The notes: generated from the sequence alone by a model not told the origin. 64,000 nucleotides of DNA from Labrus mixtus (GCF_963584025.1 NC_083629.1:19393752-19457751); one strand, 5' to 3'. Positions 1-13,484 are shown, counted from the first letter of the stretch. Numbers and translations: made by a program.

Positions 1-505
1 GCAAGTAAACAAGAACCTGAAAAACAAAACAATTAAGATCATGGTCATTAAATTAGGGAGTAAAAGTTGATATGAGGCATTAAAGTGAAGTTACCTTCAG
101 ATTATTTCAAGCCCAGCGTTCTTCTGAGGAAAACGGAGACTTCACTCACATGAGATTTGTTTGAGCACTGAGCAGGTTGCCCCCCCCCCCCCCCCCCCCC
201 TTTCAATGATCCGCTACAATCTGCGCGTCCAATCTCCAAACTTCCTGTGACACAACAGGAGGATCCCCTCTCATGTGAAGGAGACACGCAAATACTTTTA
301 ACAAACACGCCCTAGTGATCAAAAAACACTACTTTAACAAACACGCCCTGGTTATCAAAAAAAAACAACACACTGCAGCTGACGAGACGAGCGAGGACCG
401 TGCAATACACCACACAGCGGAGGAGGGGGAAAAAAACGTTCAACACACGGTAAAGTTTCCCAGCAGAGAGAGGAGAAGAACACTCGTTTTGTCACCATCT
501 CTTAC

Positions 506-790
506 CTTTCTCTCTTCCCCCCCCCCACCCCAGACTCCTTCTCCGTGTCCAAACTCTGTCACGACGTGGCTCGCCGCAGACTGCGAAATCACACAGCCGC
601 TTCTTTCGGTAACCGAGGAACAGCAGAGAGAGAGAGAGAGAGAGTACGGAAGGTTTGCTCCAACATGCAGCGACTCCGTGTGTGAGGATTGTGTGGATTG
701 TGTGTGTGTGTGTGTGTGTGACAGCTCATGGAGAGAATGAGCAGAGAGAGGAGAACCGGGGAACTTAGGGGGAGTTCCCGTTAACAGGCA
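506..790 (-). other. Possible non-coding 5' exon of a leftward gene
   Basis: This stretch is rich in CpG and simple GA/GT repeats, like the first exon and promoter of many fish genes. On the minus strand it ends at a strong splice donor: AAAG followed by GTAAGAG, with the GT at 505-504. A second good donor (AAG then GTAACT) lies further left near position 94 on the same strand. I see no convincing coding sequence; the open frames here run through the poly-C, GA and GT repeats. The reading as the 5'-UTR of a gene outside the left edge is inference and could be wrong. Confidence 0.25.
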
Positions 791-1079
791 GGCGGGGCGG
801 GGGCTCCAGAAGAGTGACAGGCGGGTCCAGATTTAAGGTCCACAGCTCATTTGTGATCTATAGGCTACACATTAGATTTATGTGGGCTTATTCCTGAGTT
901 ACAAAGGTGAACAAGAAAAATAAATGTAACCTATTATTACAATGAACCCTAATGTTGAACTAGTCGACCTGAACTGAAGCCTTTTAACCATTCTTATCTG
1001 TCAAGCTTTATATTTGTGACAAATGAGATTCGGGTAGAATAGGAGGCTATTTCATTGAGCATTTCAATAGGACTATATT

Positions 1080-1437
1080 CTACAATTCTACAATTCTACA
1101 ATTCACTTAGCAGACGCTTTTATCCAAAGCGACGTACATCAGAGAGTAAGAACAACACAAGCAAGGATCTAGAAAAAAAAGGGAACAATGTCAGTAAGAG
1201 CAAACGATCAGCTTTGAGTCCGATTGGACACACAGGTGCTGACAGGAAGTGACCAGAGGCAAAGCACAACACTGTTCTTGAGAGCTCTTATCAGTATAGA
1301 AACCATCTTATAAGTCATCGTTATCAAACAAAAACCATCGTCACACATCATCATTATCAATGATATGGAGACCATCATCATTAAGTTAGTAGGTATTCAT
1401 GAAAGAGCTGGGTCTTTAGCTTTTTCTTAAAGGTGCA
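1080..1437 (-). mobile_element. L2-like LINE 3' end, minus strand
   Basis: On the minus strand this reads as the 3' end of the L2-like element that also lies at 19132-20446 (+). It has the CCTTTAAGAAAAAGC block, the 'gacccagctctttcatgaa' block, and the end motif 'cgctttggataaaagcgtc' followed by TGCTAAATG. A short (AATTGTAG)n-type tail follows at 1080-1105. The 5' end is truncated and joins an inverted piece of itself at 1440-1469. No coding capacity remains. Confidence 0.8.
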
Positions 1438-1469
1438 GAGGGATTCTGCACCTTTAAGAAAAAGAGCTA
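1417..1469. repeat. Hairpin: inverted L2 fragment
   Basis: Two inverted arms, 1417-1439 and 1445-1469, flank a 5-base spacer (GGGAT). They match over about 23 bases except for a 2-base AG insertion in the right arm. Both arms are the 'cctttaagaaaaagc' block of the L2-like element, so this looks like a 5' inversion made during insertion. Confidence 0.75.
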
Positions 1470-3110
1470 ATTCCGTACTGCTGCTTTCCAGGTTTGAACG
1501 GCATCATATAAGTAGGCCTACTTCCCTCTTGATCAACAGGCTAACTTTAAAAAAAAAAAAAATGAAGAGTGAAGATTCAGAGGAGCATTACATAGCCTGT
1601 GTTTCAATTTCAAACAAGATAGTCTATTAAAAAAATGAACTGGCTGCAGTTAGAAAACCTAATGGTACCGTTCAATCATTTGCTTGAAAAAAAATCTGTT
1701 AACATTGACGATATAAAGATGGATGATGTATCTCTCAGCCTCCTCCCATTGTACAATTTTGAAGCCAAAATACCCCCTGCAACGGGCACTGACATATTAC
1801 CCTGGTTACATCATCGGAAGCCAGAGTTTTTCTGCCGCGGTTTTGAAATCAGGCCCCTTCCGCCAAACTAAAACAGACATTTAATTTACCAACAAAATGG
1901 CAAAAGGTCTCCCTGGGAACACATTCTTGTGGCAGTTTAAAGTGGGCACTCAAAGCTAAGGGAAGTTTAATGACTCTTGTTAGTCTTTGTTACAGCCCTC
2001 TTGCTATAAATTTACTCTGCAAAAAAAAGGATACGCACTACAAGATAATTAAGCCGATTTCTGGCCCCGTTGTCCCCCTTCCAACAAAAGTCAGTTAAGT
2101 CCTGATTGTTGATAGTTTTTTAAATTAGATCTTCCTGTGGTGTGGGATCCATTTAAAGAAGTCTGATCCGCTCAGAAGAACATTGTGGCCACCTCGATAT
2201 ATTTAAATTTTTTACAATACCATATCCTGTTGTGTGGGGGGAACCTCGAGGAAGGATTTTCACAGTTGTCTATCATCAGGGAGCAGTACACTGGTAACCT
2301 TTTACTCAGACTCTACATTTATTGTAAACCTTGATCGCAGCAATGCAGCATTATAACAACGCGTGAGCTTCCCACCCTGAGTGTTACTTTGCAGAAAAAG
2401 GTGTATGGATATTTAAAATGTATTCATGCTGATCCTTCATGTACAGCAGTCATGTATTTAGTTTAACACAGAGTCGAAAACAAAAAGTTCAGGCCCTTAA
2501 AAGATTCAAATGTCCTATAGGCATGAAGAATTAAAGAATAAAGAAAAATATATCGTCATAATAAATATATTTCTGTTCATCATTATACAACTGGAAGACA
2601 GTGTTCACATCACGTAGCAGTTATTGTTTAACCATAATACTTTTTGGTGAACTGCAGGACTTCTGTGCTCAAATTCTGTGTTTCTATGGAGACCAAGTGG
2701 ACTACAGCCCAGACTGCAGATCATGATACAGTCTGAGTTTATAATGTCAACATGAAGGCCTTTTTTTCTTAATCTTACAGGTAGCTGGCTGTGACACAGT
2801 AGACTTAATGTGGAGAACCCCTCCACCCAGGTGATGGAAATCTCACCTGTGGAGACTTGAGCCTCCCCCCCTGTCATTATATCCATATGGACGTCATGGT
2901 GCTCCAGTGTCCACCATCAATCAGTACGTTAACATGCAGTAAGAAGAAGTTTGTTCATTGTCTAGAACGGACTTAAACTGGATTTCAAAAACAGATATAA
3001 ACATGTTAGTCCAAGTGAAATCATGCTGAGTCACATTTTTTCAAAGTCACTCTAATGGTGCATTTCATTTGATCTCGGAGGTCAGAAAATTTCCGAGTTT
3101 CCGAGTTTCC
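1470..3110. other. Intergenic; no gene recognised
   Basis: The region is A/T-rich with no exon I can recognise. A 78-codon open frame at 1635-1871 (+) resembles no family I know and has neither splice context nor codon pattern to support it. Poly-A runs and ordinary low-complexity sequence are all that can be described. Confidence 0.5.
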
Positions 3111-3319
3111 TGGAGGCGCAATGGTTAGTGCACGCGCCCCGTGTATGGGGGCTGTAGTCTCAAGCGGGCGGCCCCCGGGTTCACATCCCACCTGTGGCCT
3201 CTTTCCCGCATGTCGTTCCCCACTCTCTCTCTCCCTGACATCCGACTCTATCCACTGTCCTATCTCGCCATTAAAGGCATAAAAAAGCCCAAAAATAAAT
3301 CTTAAAAAAATAAAAAAAG
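3111..3319 (+). mobile_element. tRNA-derived SINE
   Basis: The left part resembles a tRNA promoter. It has a box A-like segment (GCGCAATGGTTAGTGC) and a box B-like segment (GGTTCACATCC, one or two changes from GGTTCGAATCC). The body is 'cctctttcccgcatgtcgtt' followed by CT repeats and 'ccattaaaggcataaaaaag', then an A-rich tail with AAATAAATCTTAAAAAAATAA. The same body occurs, more diverged, at 9583-9695 (-) and 29530-29695 (+). It is a retroposon and not a functional tRNA gene: no cloverleaf 3' half follows box B. Confidence 0.85.
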
Positions 3320-3367
3320 GAATGCCTCCTGATGTCAGAACTCTGACTCAATAACTCAGAGGAACTT

Positions 3368-3979
3368 AAAGAGCCCATATTATGCCCTTTTTGGGGTTCG
3401 TATATTTAATCTCTGTTCCTACTTTTGTACGTTCACAATAGCTAAAGTCCAAAAAAAGTGTCTGTTTTCATGTACTGCTCCTCCTTGCTCCCTCTCCGCT
3501 TTGAGTCCGTCAGCTACGCTCTGCTGAGCCCCCACTGCTAGACCCCACGTGGGCCAAGTCTGCTCTGATTGGTCTGCCGATCCGCTCTGTCGTTATTGGT
3601 CAGTTGCTCAGCACGGTTCTCGGGAAATGTCCCGCCTCTTTTACCATATTGGGAATGCAGCCACTGGCTCCGTCGTGGGCGTCCTACAGAAGTTAACGGG
3701 CGTGCAGCATGAGCTGCTGGGCTTGCCACAACGAGCCAATGGGCTTAGATCAGTGATCTCACGCTGACAATGATGTCAGACTGACAAATTTTTATCGAGG
3801 GGGGCTAGAACCGAGCGTTACATGCAGCTAATGCTGCAGCTAACAGGAGGACGTAGGAGAAGCCGCGTTTCCGTGGACTTTGAATTTTTGCACATAGATG
3901 TGCCTAAACATGCACAGGACACTTGGAAAACACACTAAAGAGCATATAAAACCAGAAAAAGCAGAATATGGGCCCTTTG
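3368..3979. mobile_element. MITE-like element with terminal inverted repeats
   Basis: The left end (AAAGAGCCCATATTATGCCC) is the imperfect reverse complement of the right end (AGCAGAATATGGGCCCTTT), giving terminal inverted repeats of about 20 bases around roughly 610 bp. The interior has no transposase-like frame. It contains several ATTGG/CCAAT-type motifs and a GC-richer core. The size, inverted ends and absence of coding fit a non-autonomous DNA transposon; I cannot assign the superfamily. Target-site duplications are not clear. Confidence 0.7.
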
Positions 3980-5039
3980 AGTAGCCTGAGCTAGCTATGT
4001 TCGTCAACAGTAAAGTATGAGCTATACATTATGTTGATTAGCAACTTAGTTTGTTTTTGTGTAATTATGTCAATCACACCTGGACCTGTGGACCTGATGT
4101 CATGTTACTTTGGGGCACCAACTATCATGTAGTGTGTGGTAATTGCCTGGTATTAGCTTACTAAACAAAGACACCTGGAGGCGTCCATGTTGCTTGTCCG
4201 ACTTTTTGCCAACTTGTTACTGGGACGTGATCAACTGGCGTGGTACCTAATTCCCAGCACCGACTTTGAACAGCACAAATACATAGAAGAAAGCCGGGGA
4301 TACAAACAAGGTGAAGGTATCAACATGGCGAGTGCTTGAGCATGAACAACACATTTTTGGACTCACAAGAAGACGCAGTTAATGTTGTGTCAGCAGGACT
4401 TACACATATTGTATTGAGGTACATGGATGGAAGGAAAACATGTCAAACTGTCAAGTGTTTGGTGTTTGACGTAATAAGTCAACCAGATGAAGGTACAAAA
4501 ATCACTCGCTGAAAGGGGACTGAAGCGGAGTACGGCAAACGTTGGTCATTACATCGATTCTACCCCGGTCCTTTACTGGGACAAGGACAGCAGTCCAGTT
4601 AAAATGCTTAATCGAACTATAACCGCAGTTCGACTTAATTGTGCATGTACGCTAAACGTAGTGAGTGTCATTAAGGTTGAGAGGATGCAAGCGCTGCTCG
4701 ATTGTTCTCGTCTAACAGCTTTTGACCGACGATGCCAAGAGGTGAAAAGAAATCTATCTATAATGGGGAAATGATCTGGGGTTGGGTGAGGGCAGTGTGA
4801 GGCTGCCACGCCGATGAGTGAGAGTAAGAAATGCTGACGACCGATGTGAGGCGGATTTGATCTAAGGTACCCCAGTTCTCTCTTCATAGACTCCAAAAAA
4901 CACAAACACACACACACACACACATATATACACACATAAACCTTACCTAAGATCCCCTCCAAATCCTGCTGGAATGTGTCTCCTATAACAACATCAACTA
5001 TCGCAAGGCCTGCATCACATGACAAGAAGGCCCTGTGTA

Positions 5040-5073
<34 letters not shown>

Positions 5074-6266
5074 CATGTATATATCTATCTATATCAAATG
5101 TTTGTGTATGTTGGGGTTCTGCCCACTGGGTATAAATAAACACCAACACAGAGTTAGAGGAAGGAGAACAGATAGAGGGACAACAAGAAGAGTCCTAAAC
5201 ATTTTAAACCACTTACGTAACAAGTCCCTGATGGCCACAAGAGAGCCAGATACAATTTTACCCTGCGTCTAATTTTGTTTCCTTGCCCAGAAACACATCC
5301 CAGACACATCATCACATGTAATGCACCCAGTGAATAATCGCAGTGATGTGACACCTTAAAGCATCAGTTAACCCAAGTTAGTGTTTGACCGTCACTTTTT
5401 GCCTGCTCTTTGGATGGATTTGTTTGCCTTGTATTTATGGATTGTCCGTGTACCAGCCTGGACTTTTCCTTTAAACTCTTCCCCCCTTTTTTTTTTTTTT
5501 TAATGGTACTCTGTCTTGTGAGCTGTGCATTTTATATTTTGAGTACATCTGCTGTTTCCACTGGTTTTATTTCCTCCTGTCAATGTCAGGCAAAAAGCAT
5601 TTTAGCTCATTTTTAAATCCAATAATCTGTAACCAAAATGTAACCAAAATTTAATTTAAAGTAGATTTTACTGTTCATTCATTCCAGCAATCAAACACAT
5701 GTGTTTCCAGTGTGGTTAAAGAGAGAGCTCAGCAGCACAGCAAGCTTATTCTGGCTAGGATCGTTAGTATGAGCCTTAAGGATACATAAGGGCAAATAGA
5801 TACCACTCGGTTAGGTAAGGTGTGTCTTTATTCCTCTCAAGAAACTTGCACCATTGGTGAAAATGTACCTCTAAGCCTGCTATGTTCTATAAAATGACTT
5901 GCTAACACTGCTTAGTGAAACCAACAAGCAGCTGGAGGCCAGCTTTCATTATGAGCACGGCTGGTTCTGTTAACAAGCCTTTTGTGGGGGGAAACCTGAG
6001 GAACCGAGTCGCGGCTTTATCCCAGAAAAAGAAAAAAAAAAAAAAAACACCTCGAACTAAAACTTGACGAAAAGAAGGCCAGGCCATTCTGAAGTTTTCT
6101 CTCTGCTGAGAGCTGCACAGCACAGGGCTGAACAAGAGATGGAGGAGAGAGGGCTGGAGGGATAAAAGGAAAAAAAAAAAAAAGTGGATGAGGGTGCTGA
6201 CACATCCTGACAAAATGGAACAGGGAGTGTCACTCAGCACCTCACACACACACATGAAATACACTC

Positions 6267-6301
<35 letters not shown>

Positions 6302-6438
6302 ACACGCAGGGTGTACATGAGAGCCTTGCCTTAAGGACAAGGGACCTGGATCTGAGCTTCTGCTGAAAGCAACACATGCCAGAAATAAGCATCACAATAC
6401 AGAACCAAGGACAAAAAAGTCACACTCACTTTCACATA

Positions 6439-6483
<45 letters not shown>

Positions 6484-8095
6484 TGCAGTTGAACTGTCCG
6501 GGCCTGATTCTGGCAGGCAGAGGTGAGCTTTATTACAAAGACCCAGTTAATAAAACCCTTGACTGCACATGCATTTTTACAAGGTGAGCACACTTGTCTT
6601 CATATGTGTGTGTGTGTGTGTGTGTGTGTGTTTCTTCATTATCAGCAGGCTTCTCAAACTGTTTGTGAGTTTTTTTGGTTTTGTCTCCATAGGGACATCC
6701 GAGCAAAAGAGGAAAGGTTTTATTAGAGCGTTACATGATGGCAGCTGTCTAAACTGGCTCCTTTCTCCAGACTGAGAAGCTTCCTGCCTGGCAGTTCGGC
6801 GGACTCTCGGCAGCCTCTCAACATCTCAGGTTCCTTCCACTGCAGCTTCTGTGTGCAAAATGTTCTCAATCTTCGCAAATTTGAAGGCTCTCAAGCTACA
6901 AATTTGCCCGACAGAAATCCCCTCAAAGCTGCAACCACAGTCTTGTGCGCTGATAAAATGGCTATCACTCACATATTGACTGGTAACCCCCCCCCCACCA
7001 CATGTCGTACTATCTGCCTATTTATCTGGTCGCTGCCAACTACATCAATCACACCCTCTCACCACCGCAACAGCTGCCTCGCATCAATGTGGCTCTGCGG
7101 CAGCTGAGGACGAGGGGCGGAGTGTGAAACCGCGTTTAACAGCCTCGGTTCCAGCTGAAGGGACGCTTTGGAAGGGGGGGGGGGGGGTTTGGGGTTGGGG
7201 GTTTTGTTAACAGAACATCAGGATCCCATTTAAATCAGAGGGAGGCTCAGGGGAATAGGACAGGGCGTATACTGTGTATGCCAAGGAGGAAGTTGGAGGT
7301 CATGTGTGTTTGTGCATGTTCATCTGTATTCTTCTTTAAAGCATGTTTAATCACAGCTGTGCGTCACTGTGCTACAGGACAGTCGATTCTCTCTGATGTC
7401 AAGCCATTGTTGGAAAGCTGAAATGCTACTATAACATTGTACTGCTGTGCAGGGGCGTCAGCTGAAATCCTAGGGTCCCATGAAGTGAAAACTAGTTTAC
7501 AGCCTGCTCTGCACACATGGCTAACTCTAACTGCTTAAAACAGGCAGAGTTAAACATGCAACAGTTCTTTTGCTGTGAGTTCTGCTAACCGGACAGATAA
7601 AACTATCTTAATGTCTGACAGCTTAAATGTGTTAAAGAACAGACAAAAGAATAAGAATCCACAAACCTACCCTCTTTAGGTAAAGAAGCTGTTGGAGCGG
7701 CATTTTATTTTATTTTATTTGCATCGTTTGCTCATTTTTTTCTGCATTTTATCTGTTATCAATATCAATATGTGCACTCTTAGGAGGTGGTGAGGCGCAA
7801 GGCGATACGTAAGTGTGCAGAGCGCACCTGGGAGAAGCCGGGTCACAGCCGATACCGTCATTGACCACTGGCTTCCTTTCCGTTACATGTTTTTAGGTCA
7901 TTCGAGCCACTACATGTATTTTTTTAGTTTACATTTATGTGCAATAAAAAATACAAGCGACTTTGAACGTCAAAGCATTTCATGAACTGTTCAGGTGATC
8001 TCCCTGTGGTAAATGCTGGAAAGATACTGGAGAGGTTACAGGACAAACCTAAATGTCTGAGCTTTTTGCCACTTCAGAAGCCTTACTCATGTGAG

Positions 8096-8128
<33 letters not shown>

Positions 8129-9582
8129 TGCTAACCACCACACTGGCATGCTACCTCCTGGGGAGTGCTTGTTCGGGTTTGATCCACTTTGATCCACTAA
8201 CCAGTACATTATGGTACCTCAAAGGCATGATCCACACTCCAGAGGGAGGAAGACGGAACGTTTTGTCTCCACAGTGAAGGGCCGCAGCCAGGATCCAAAC
8301 CAGAGACAGCTGGTCAGATATAGTCTTGCCCACTTTTGAGGGTATTGATTCGCATTTATCAAATCAAATTCGTTGAGGTTGGTCGACTCAAAAATATCTT
8401 CTTTTGCATTTTCTTTTGCATTGTACCAAATATGATGATAAGAGAGTTATTGTTTGTCGTTCAACTTTCAACCTGCAACGCAGCAGTTCAAATTCATATA
8501 ACAGCCTTTGATTTTCCCACCTTAAATGTGACGAATAAAAAAAAATGGCCGCCACCATAATCGCTGCAGCCTCATGAGCTCGGCTGCACTTTCTTTGATA
8601 TGTTTGTTTTTTTCTGACTATTTTCAATGAAGAATTACATCCAGGTTGTGATCATTGTGTGGCTTTGTGCATCCCTCCTCAGTAGAACAGTACATCACTG
8701 TCCTCATCCAGCTCCAGGTTAAAGGTCAGGGCTGAGGCATGTGGCTGCTCACATCAGCCCCCCATACAGCGCTTGTCCTTTGACCTCTTTCTGCCCAGGC
8801 CGGCTGCCAGCCCAAAGCTTTTTACAGTCTGTGGGATGCACAAACTGATGTGCTATCTGCTGGTGGCTACAGCGGCTAATACCATCCTTCTTCTGAAGTC
8901 CAGCATCCACTGGGAATGGAAAACTTGAGTCTGCCAGTAACTAGAGATGAGCTGGCTCTAAGCTGGTGGTGGAAAAGGTTTAGTGGGAAATAGAGAGGAG
9001 GAGGTTGAGGAGGGGGGGGGGAATGTTGATGAAAAGCATGTGAATCCTTTTCCCAGCTCCAAAACTCAATCAATACATTTATTAGGGGCAGAGTTCACGT
9101 TATCCAGGAATAGAATACAACTTCCTTTTCCTTTCATATTTTACATCATCATCTCACAAACAGTAAAGCGAATATAATATATCTCTGACTTCAGGACATT
9201 TTGTGTGGGTATTAGAAAATAATGAATGGGATTTGAAAAATCTCTCAGGGCAACATATCCCTGCAGGCTAGCATGTGTCATTGTGTCTCAGTAAAGAATA
9301 GATTAACATCTATTTCGGAGATAAAGAAAATGTAAACACACAGCAAACCAGACCATGAACTGTATGGTAACAAATATGAAGCGGATGCTGAAGTGCCTTG
9401 AAGCTGCATTATTTCTAATGGCCAGCAGGAGGGAAGTGATTGTAGCAAACAGATGAGAAAATATCAGAACATCTCAGTTGATACAACCCAAGTAAACGTT
9501 TTCCTAATCATTTTGTAGTCTCAGTCGTTAGCCGTCCATCAGTGTAGCGTGACGTTCATTTTTTAAATATGGTTCTAGTTGG
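3980..9582. other. Intergenic; microsatellite-rich, no gene recognised
   Basis: No exon of a known family is visible. Simple repeats are frequent: (CA)n at about 4899-4937, 6271-6303 and 6441-6481; (TG)n at about 5047-5072 and 6604-6631; poly-A at 6029-6046; poly-G near 7176-7188; and a ~32-base poly-C run at 8096-8127. The 95-codon open frame at 4487-4774 (+) matches nothing I recognise. A short minus-strand frame ending at 8679 is discussed in the findings. Confidence 0.5.
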
Positions 9583-9695
9583 GTTTTTTTTTTTTTTTTT
9601 TTTTGGTATTTTTGGGCTTTCGTGCCTTTATTTTGAAAGGGCAGTGGATGGTGTTGAAAATTGTGGAGATAGAGTGAGGAAAGACAGTTACTGTA
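9583..9695 (-). mobile_element. Diverged SINE tail fragment
   Basis: A poly-T run (9583-9604) is followed by 'tttttgggctttcgtgcctt' and 'gggcagtggatggtgttg'. Read on the minus strand, this matches the 3' half of the SINE at 3111-3319, including the AAGGCAnnAAAGCCCAAAAA block and the TCCACTGTCC block. The tRNA-like head is missing. Confidence 0.55.
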
Positions 9696-12234
9696 ATATT
9701 GACCAAATGCCTTTTGGGATTTTAATGCAGGGTATGCTTGAGGTCCTTTGTTTCACAAAGCCTTCAAAACTGAAACGGCGATTAGAAACAAATCCCTCTG
9801 CCCATGAAGCCAAGCCTGTTGATTACTTTCAAATTAATTTTTCACTGATGTTTTTGTTCCCGGCTCAAGGCCAGTATGCTATTTCATTATAAACGTTATA
9901 AGTGGTTGAAATTTGGGTCACATATTTGTCATTAAAGAGGTGGTGACAGGTCCTGGAGGTAGACCAGTGGAGACCAACTGCTTTTGCACATGGCAACCTG
10001 TGATTGTCAAGGTGCTTCCACTGCCACAGTGTGAATATTCTGAGGTTCTGCGGGTAAAAAGATTAAAACAAAAACTTAATTTTACCCGGTCACACCATCG
10101 TTTTTATTTTTGTTTTTAGTGGTTTCACATCCTCAGTTCCATGCTGGCAGTGGAAGAAAGCTGCAGGCCAGTTCATCTAAACTGTTATGTGTACATGTAG
10201 CAGATGTTCCTATCAGTTATTTTCTGTTGCAGATAATTACATACACACATGCTTACTGAGCCAACAGACACATTAAGATGATATATACAATCTTTTTCCT
10301 TGTGTTAATGATACTCTGAAATGGATCAGCAACGTCACAGCATGAGTCTGTTGCTGCACTTGTTTGGAAACAGGAAGATTACGGATTAATGAGCCAATTG
10401 CTGTGTACGTTTCTTCAGCAGCAGAGCCGATATCCTTCGGCTAATTATGAAACAGTATGTACCTGAAGATCTCGAGTGAAATATATTCCAGCTTCTGTTC
10501 CTGTTCTTTTAGACGTGACACCTAGCTCTGCAAAGGGCAGAAAAACAACAGGTTGTTGTTTGTCATTTCAGAAATAGAGTCTGTGTCGAAGCTGAAGCAT
10601 ACCGACTCACCCGCTGTCCATGACATTCCTAAATACCCCAGTACATTATTGTCACTGTCTGTGTGCTGATTGTGCGCGTCTAATGTGTCAACATGCACAA
10701 ACACTGAATGTGTTGACTCCATATCCCATATGTAGGTCAGTTTAAGACCAGCCATTAGATTAAATCACCGATCCTAATAGCCAAAGAAAGTCCGTAATGT
10801 TCCCTGTGTCACACAGAGTTCATGACTATGTGGACATGCCTGATTCATAACACAGACACATTTGTATGAATGTTTTGATCAGAACAGTGGTGGAAAACGT
10901 ACTCAAATTGTACTTAGTTTAGGGGCGCTGGTGTTCGCTTTTAGCATGGGCTACGGCTAACAGTAGCCTATTCTTGCCTGGATAACGTCTTGTAGCTACG
11001 ATATATTTTTTGATTATTGATCAATAATTAGACATTTCAGGGGACCACATGTGAATTCCATCAGTATGCTTTCAAATTCTGCTGTCAGCGTTTTATTATT
11101 ACACATATTAAAAATGTAAATATATGATTTCGTAGAGAGTAATCACATCAAACACTTTTATATATTATACAATTTTAAGATCATTATACTCACTTTATTT
11201 GCTCAGATAATGATCAGTTATATGCGTCATCTAAGAAGTAACTATTTAACCGTCTAAAATCGAAGGAAATGGATTAACACTAAACGGTTTCCTGAGTATT
11301 TTGAATCAAAGTCTAAAGAGGCATAACATTAGAGCATGTGAGTAAGTGAACTTTCCCCCATTGATTAATTGATTCCACCAGCGCTGCTGCTGCTGCATGA
11401 GAGGAGAGAATACTCTACCGAACTGACGTCTTTCCTTTCAGTGTCAAGGACTCGTTTCCTGTCAACACAAACAGTGACGAGTAGTGTCCTCCTTTACAGG
11501 CGGTAGCTGTAGTCAACCTGAATTCAGGTCCACTTAGCTTGTGAATGAACATTTAACATATATGCAGAACAAAACCTGCAGAATCATGAAATCTAAAGGG
11601 AACTTGCATCTCTATATTCCCTATGACTTTTTTTTCCATTTATGCCATTTAAACTTGCTAGAATCCTTTGTTAAATAAATCTGGAAAGAGGACATTTGTG
11701 ATTATATCTTAACATCATGTCAAGTAACTGTGTTGAGATGTTTTAGTCGTGGTTAAAACTGATTTAAATTTTAAAAGGATGAAAAATGTCCTGGTTGCAT
11801 TAATGGGCCTTTGATCTTTTGATCATCTCAGGAGATAAAAACACAACTTTTGCTTCTTTTTCAACCAGACCCTTTTCAAATTATCACCGCTTTAAGTGTG
11901 ACCATGAAATCAGAACACAGCATGCATAGGAATGAGTTCAAGTTCAAGGTTGTTTTATTGGTTTAATTTCCCATTTAATATGCCCAGTAATTCATACTCA
12001 AGCTCGTGTAAAAGCAGGACTGCATGAAATGGAAAACCTTCATTTCTGCTTCATGGCTTTAGTCATGTTAAATCACCAGAAGTGTAATTCCAGTCAACGA
12101 CACAAGAGAGGCCCTCTCTCTGCCCTCCATACCACAGACTGCAGGGAGACGCCAGACCAACACACAGGAGGAGGGGGAGGGGAGGGGGGGTGAGCAGGAA
12201 GAGGGAATTTTGATGCACACTCCTTACACCACAC

Positions 12235-12282
<48 letters not shown>

Positions 12283-12559
12283 GTAACACATATATCACAT
12301 TAACGTTTACAATATAAGCTTTCTGCTGACGCTCTCATTTCGCCGGCTTTCTGGAAAGAGAGCAAGTATGGCATCTGTGTGTGACTTAAAGTGATATTTC
12401 GAGAGTGAAACACGGACCCCCCTCCCTCCAGGATTTAGGATTTTATGATGACTGCAAAAAAGTTTGTCGTTTCATGCGTCATCATGAGTAACACCAGCAT
12501 GCTCAGCTTTAAGCCTATTGGTTGGAAATGGCAGTAAAAAAAAAAAACAGCAGGAAACT
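9696..12559. other. Intergenic; no gene recognised
   Basis: No convincing exon on either strand. It holds a (CA)n tract at about 12235-12281. At about 11934-11960 the minus strand reads like a LINE-type 3' tail (CCAATAAAACAACCTTGAAC with a GAACTT repeat), possibly an old insertion. Confidence 0.5.
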
Positions 12560-13484
12560 ATATGCAGAAAATCTTTTAAACCGCAACACAATTCACCTTC
12601 TGCTAATCCTCTAAGTACTCCTCCTCTAAGTTGCCTCAAGCAGAGAGTATATATATCAACCCCTTTCTACAAGGGAATAAAACCAAAGCACTTAAATTAT
12701 GAATACTAAATATAGCAAAAATCAAATGTACTCTATGAAAATAAATTGTGACACAAACACTTCCTAAAAAGAGTGTGACGTAAAACTCCCTCTTGATTTG
12801 TTCTTCTTGGTTTCCCTTTGGACAAATCCATGCTATAGCTGTTTGATTTCTTGATGTGAAGCTAAGCTAACCAGCTGCTGTTGTGGCCATGTTTAGAAAA
12901 GAAACACTCGCAAGTGTTACCGATCTTGTCATCTAAATCTTAAGAAACAAAAAATGGTGAAAGCTTGATTTTCAAAATTGACTTCATCTGAGCTGTTTGT
13001 GACATCACTGTGGCTGAACTGCACAAACGACTTTGCTTCACGTTTATTTGTTCAATATATGTCAATTTTTTTTACCTCAATTATCTCTTGGACTTTTTTT
13101 CTCGTAAAGACTGTGACCTGCAGCCACCTCTTGGTCTCCCAGAAGGCTAATCTGATACGGTCTGGTGGTCTGGCTGCTTTGTTTTGGAAAACCGGCACAG
13201 CAGAGGGGTCAGATCCTCATCAGCTCTGATGTTTGTTTACATTCTCACAGTGGGCCATCAGGGACGGATAGTGTCCATTTGGAAGTCAAACCGTGGGAAG
13301 GAACGGGGCGATAAATAGCCCAGTGAGAGAGGGAGAGAGCGAGAGTGAGAAGGTGACACTGACACTGTTTGCCCCTTTAAGCCATGGCAGTATTGATGTT
13401 ACTGTGCTGCTGCGTGCCTTACAGTGACTTAGACCTCGAGTTGGAACAATCTCTAACGTCCATCACGGGGCGTCACTTTGCCTA

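Noticed and set aside
315..740. 141-codon plus-strand open frame near the left edge
   Set aside because: It runs through poly-C, GA and GT repeats (a VCVCVCVC-like end) and has no family resemblance; most likely chance in a CpG/repeat-rich region.
3111..3190. tRNA gene at the box A/box B-like sequence
   Set aside because: No complete cloverleaf; the sequence continues into a SINE body and A-rich tail, with similar bodies elsewhere in the window.
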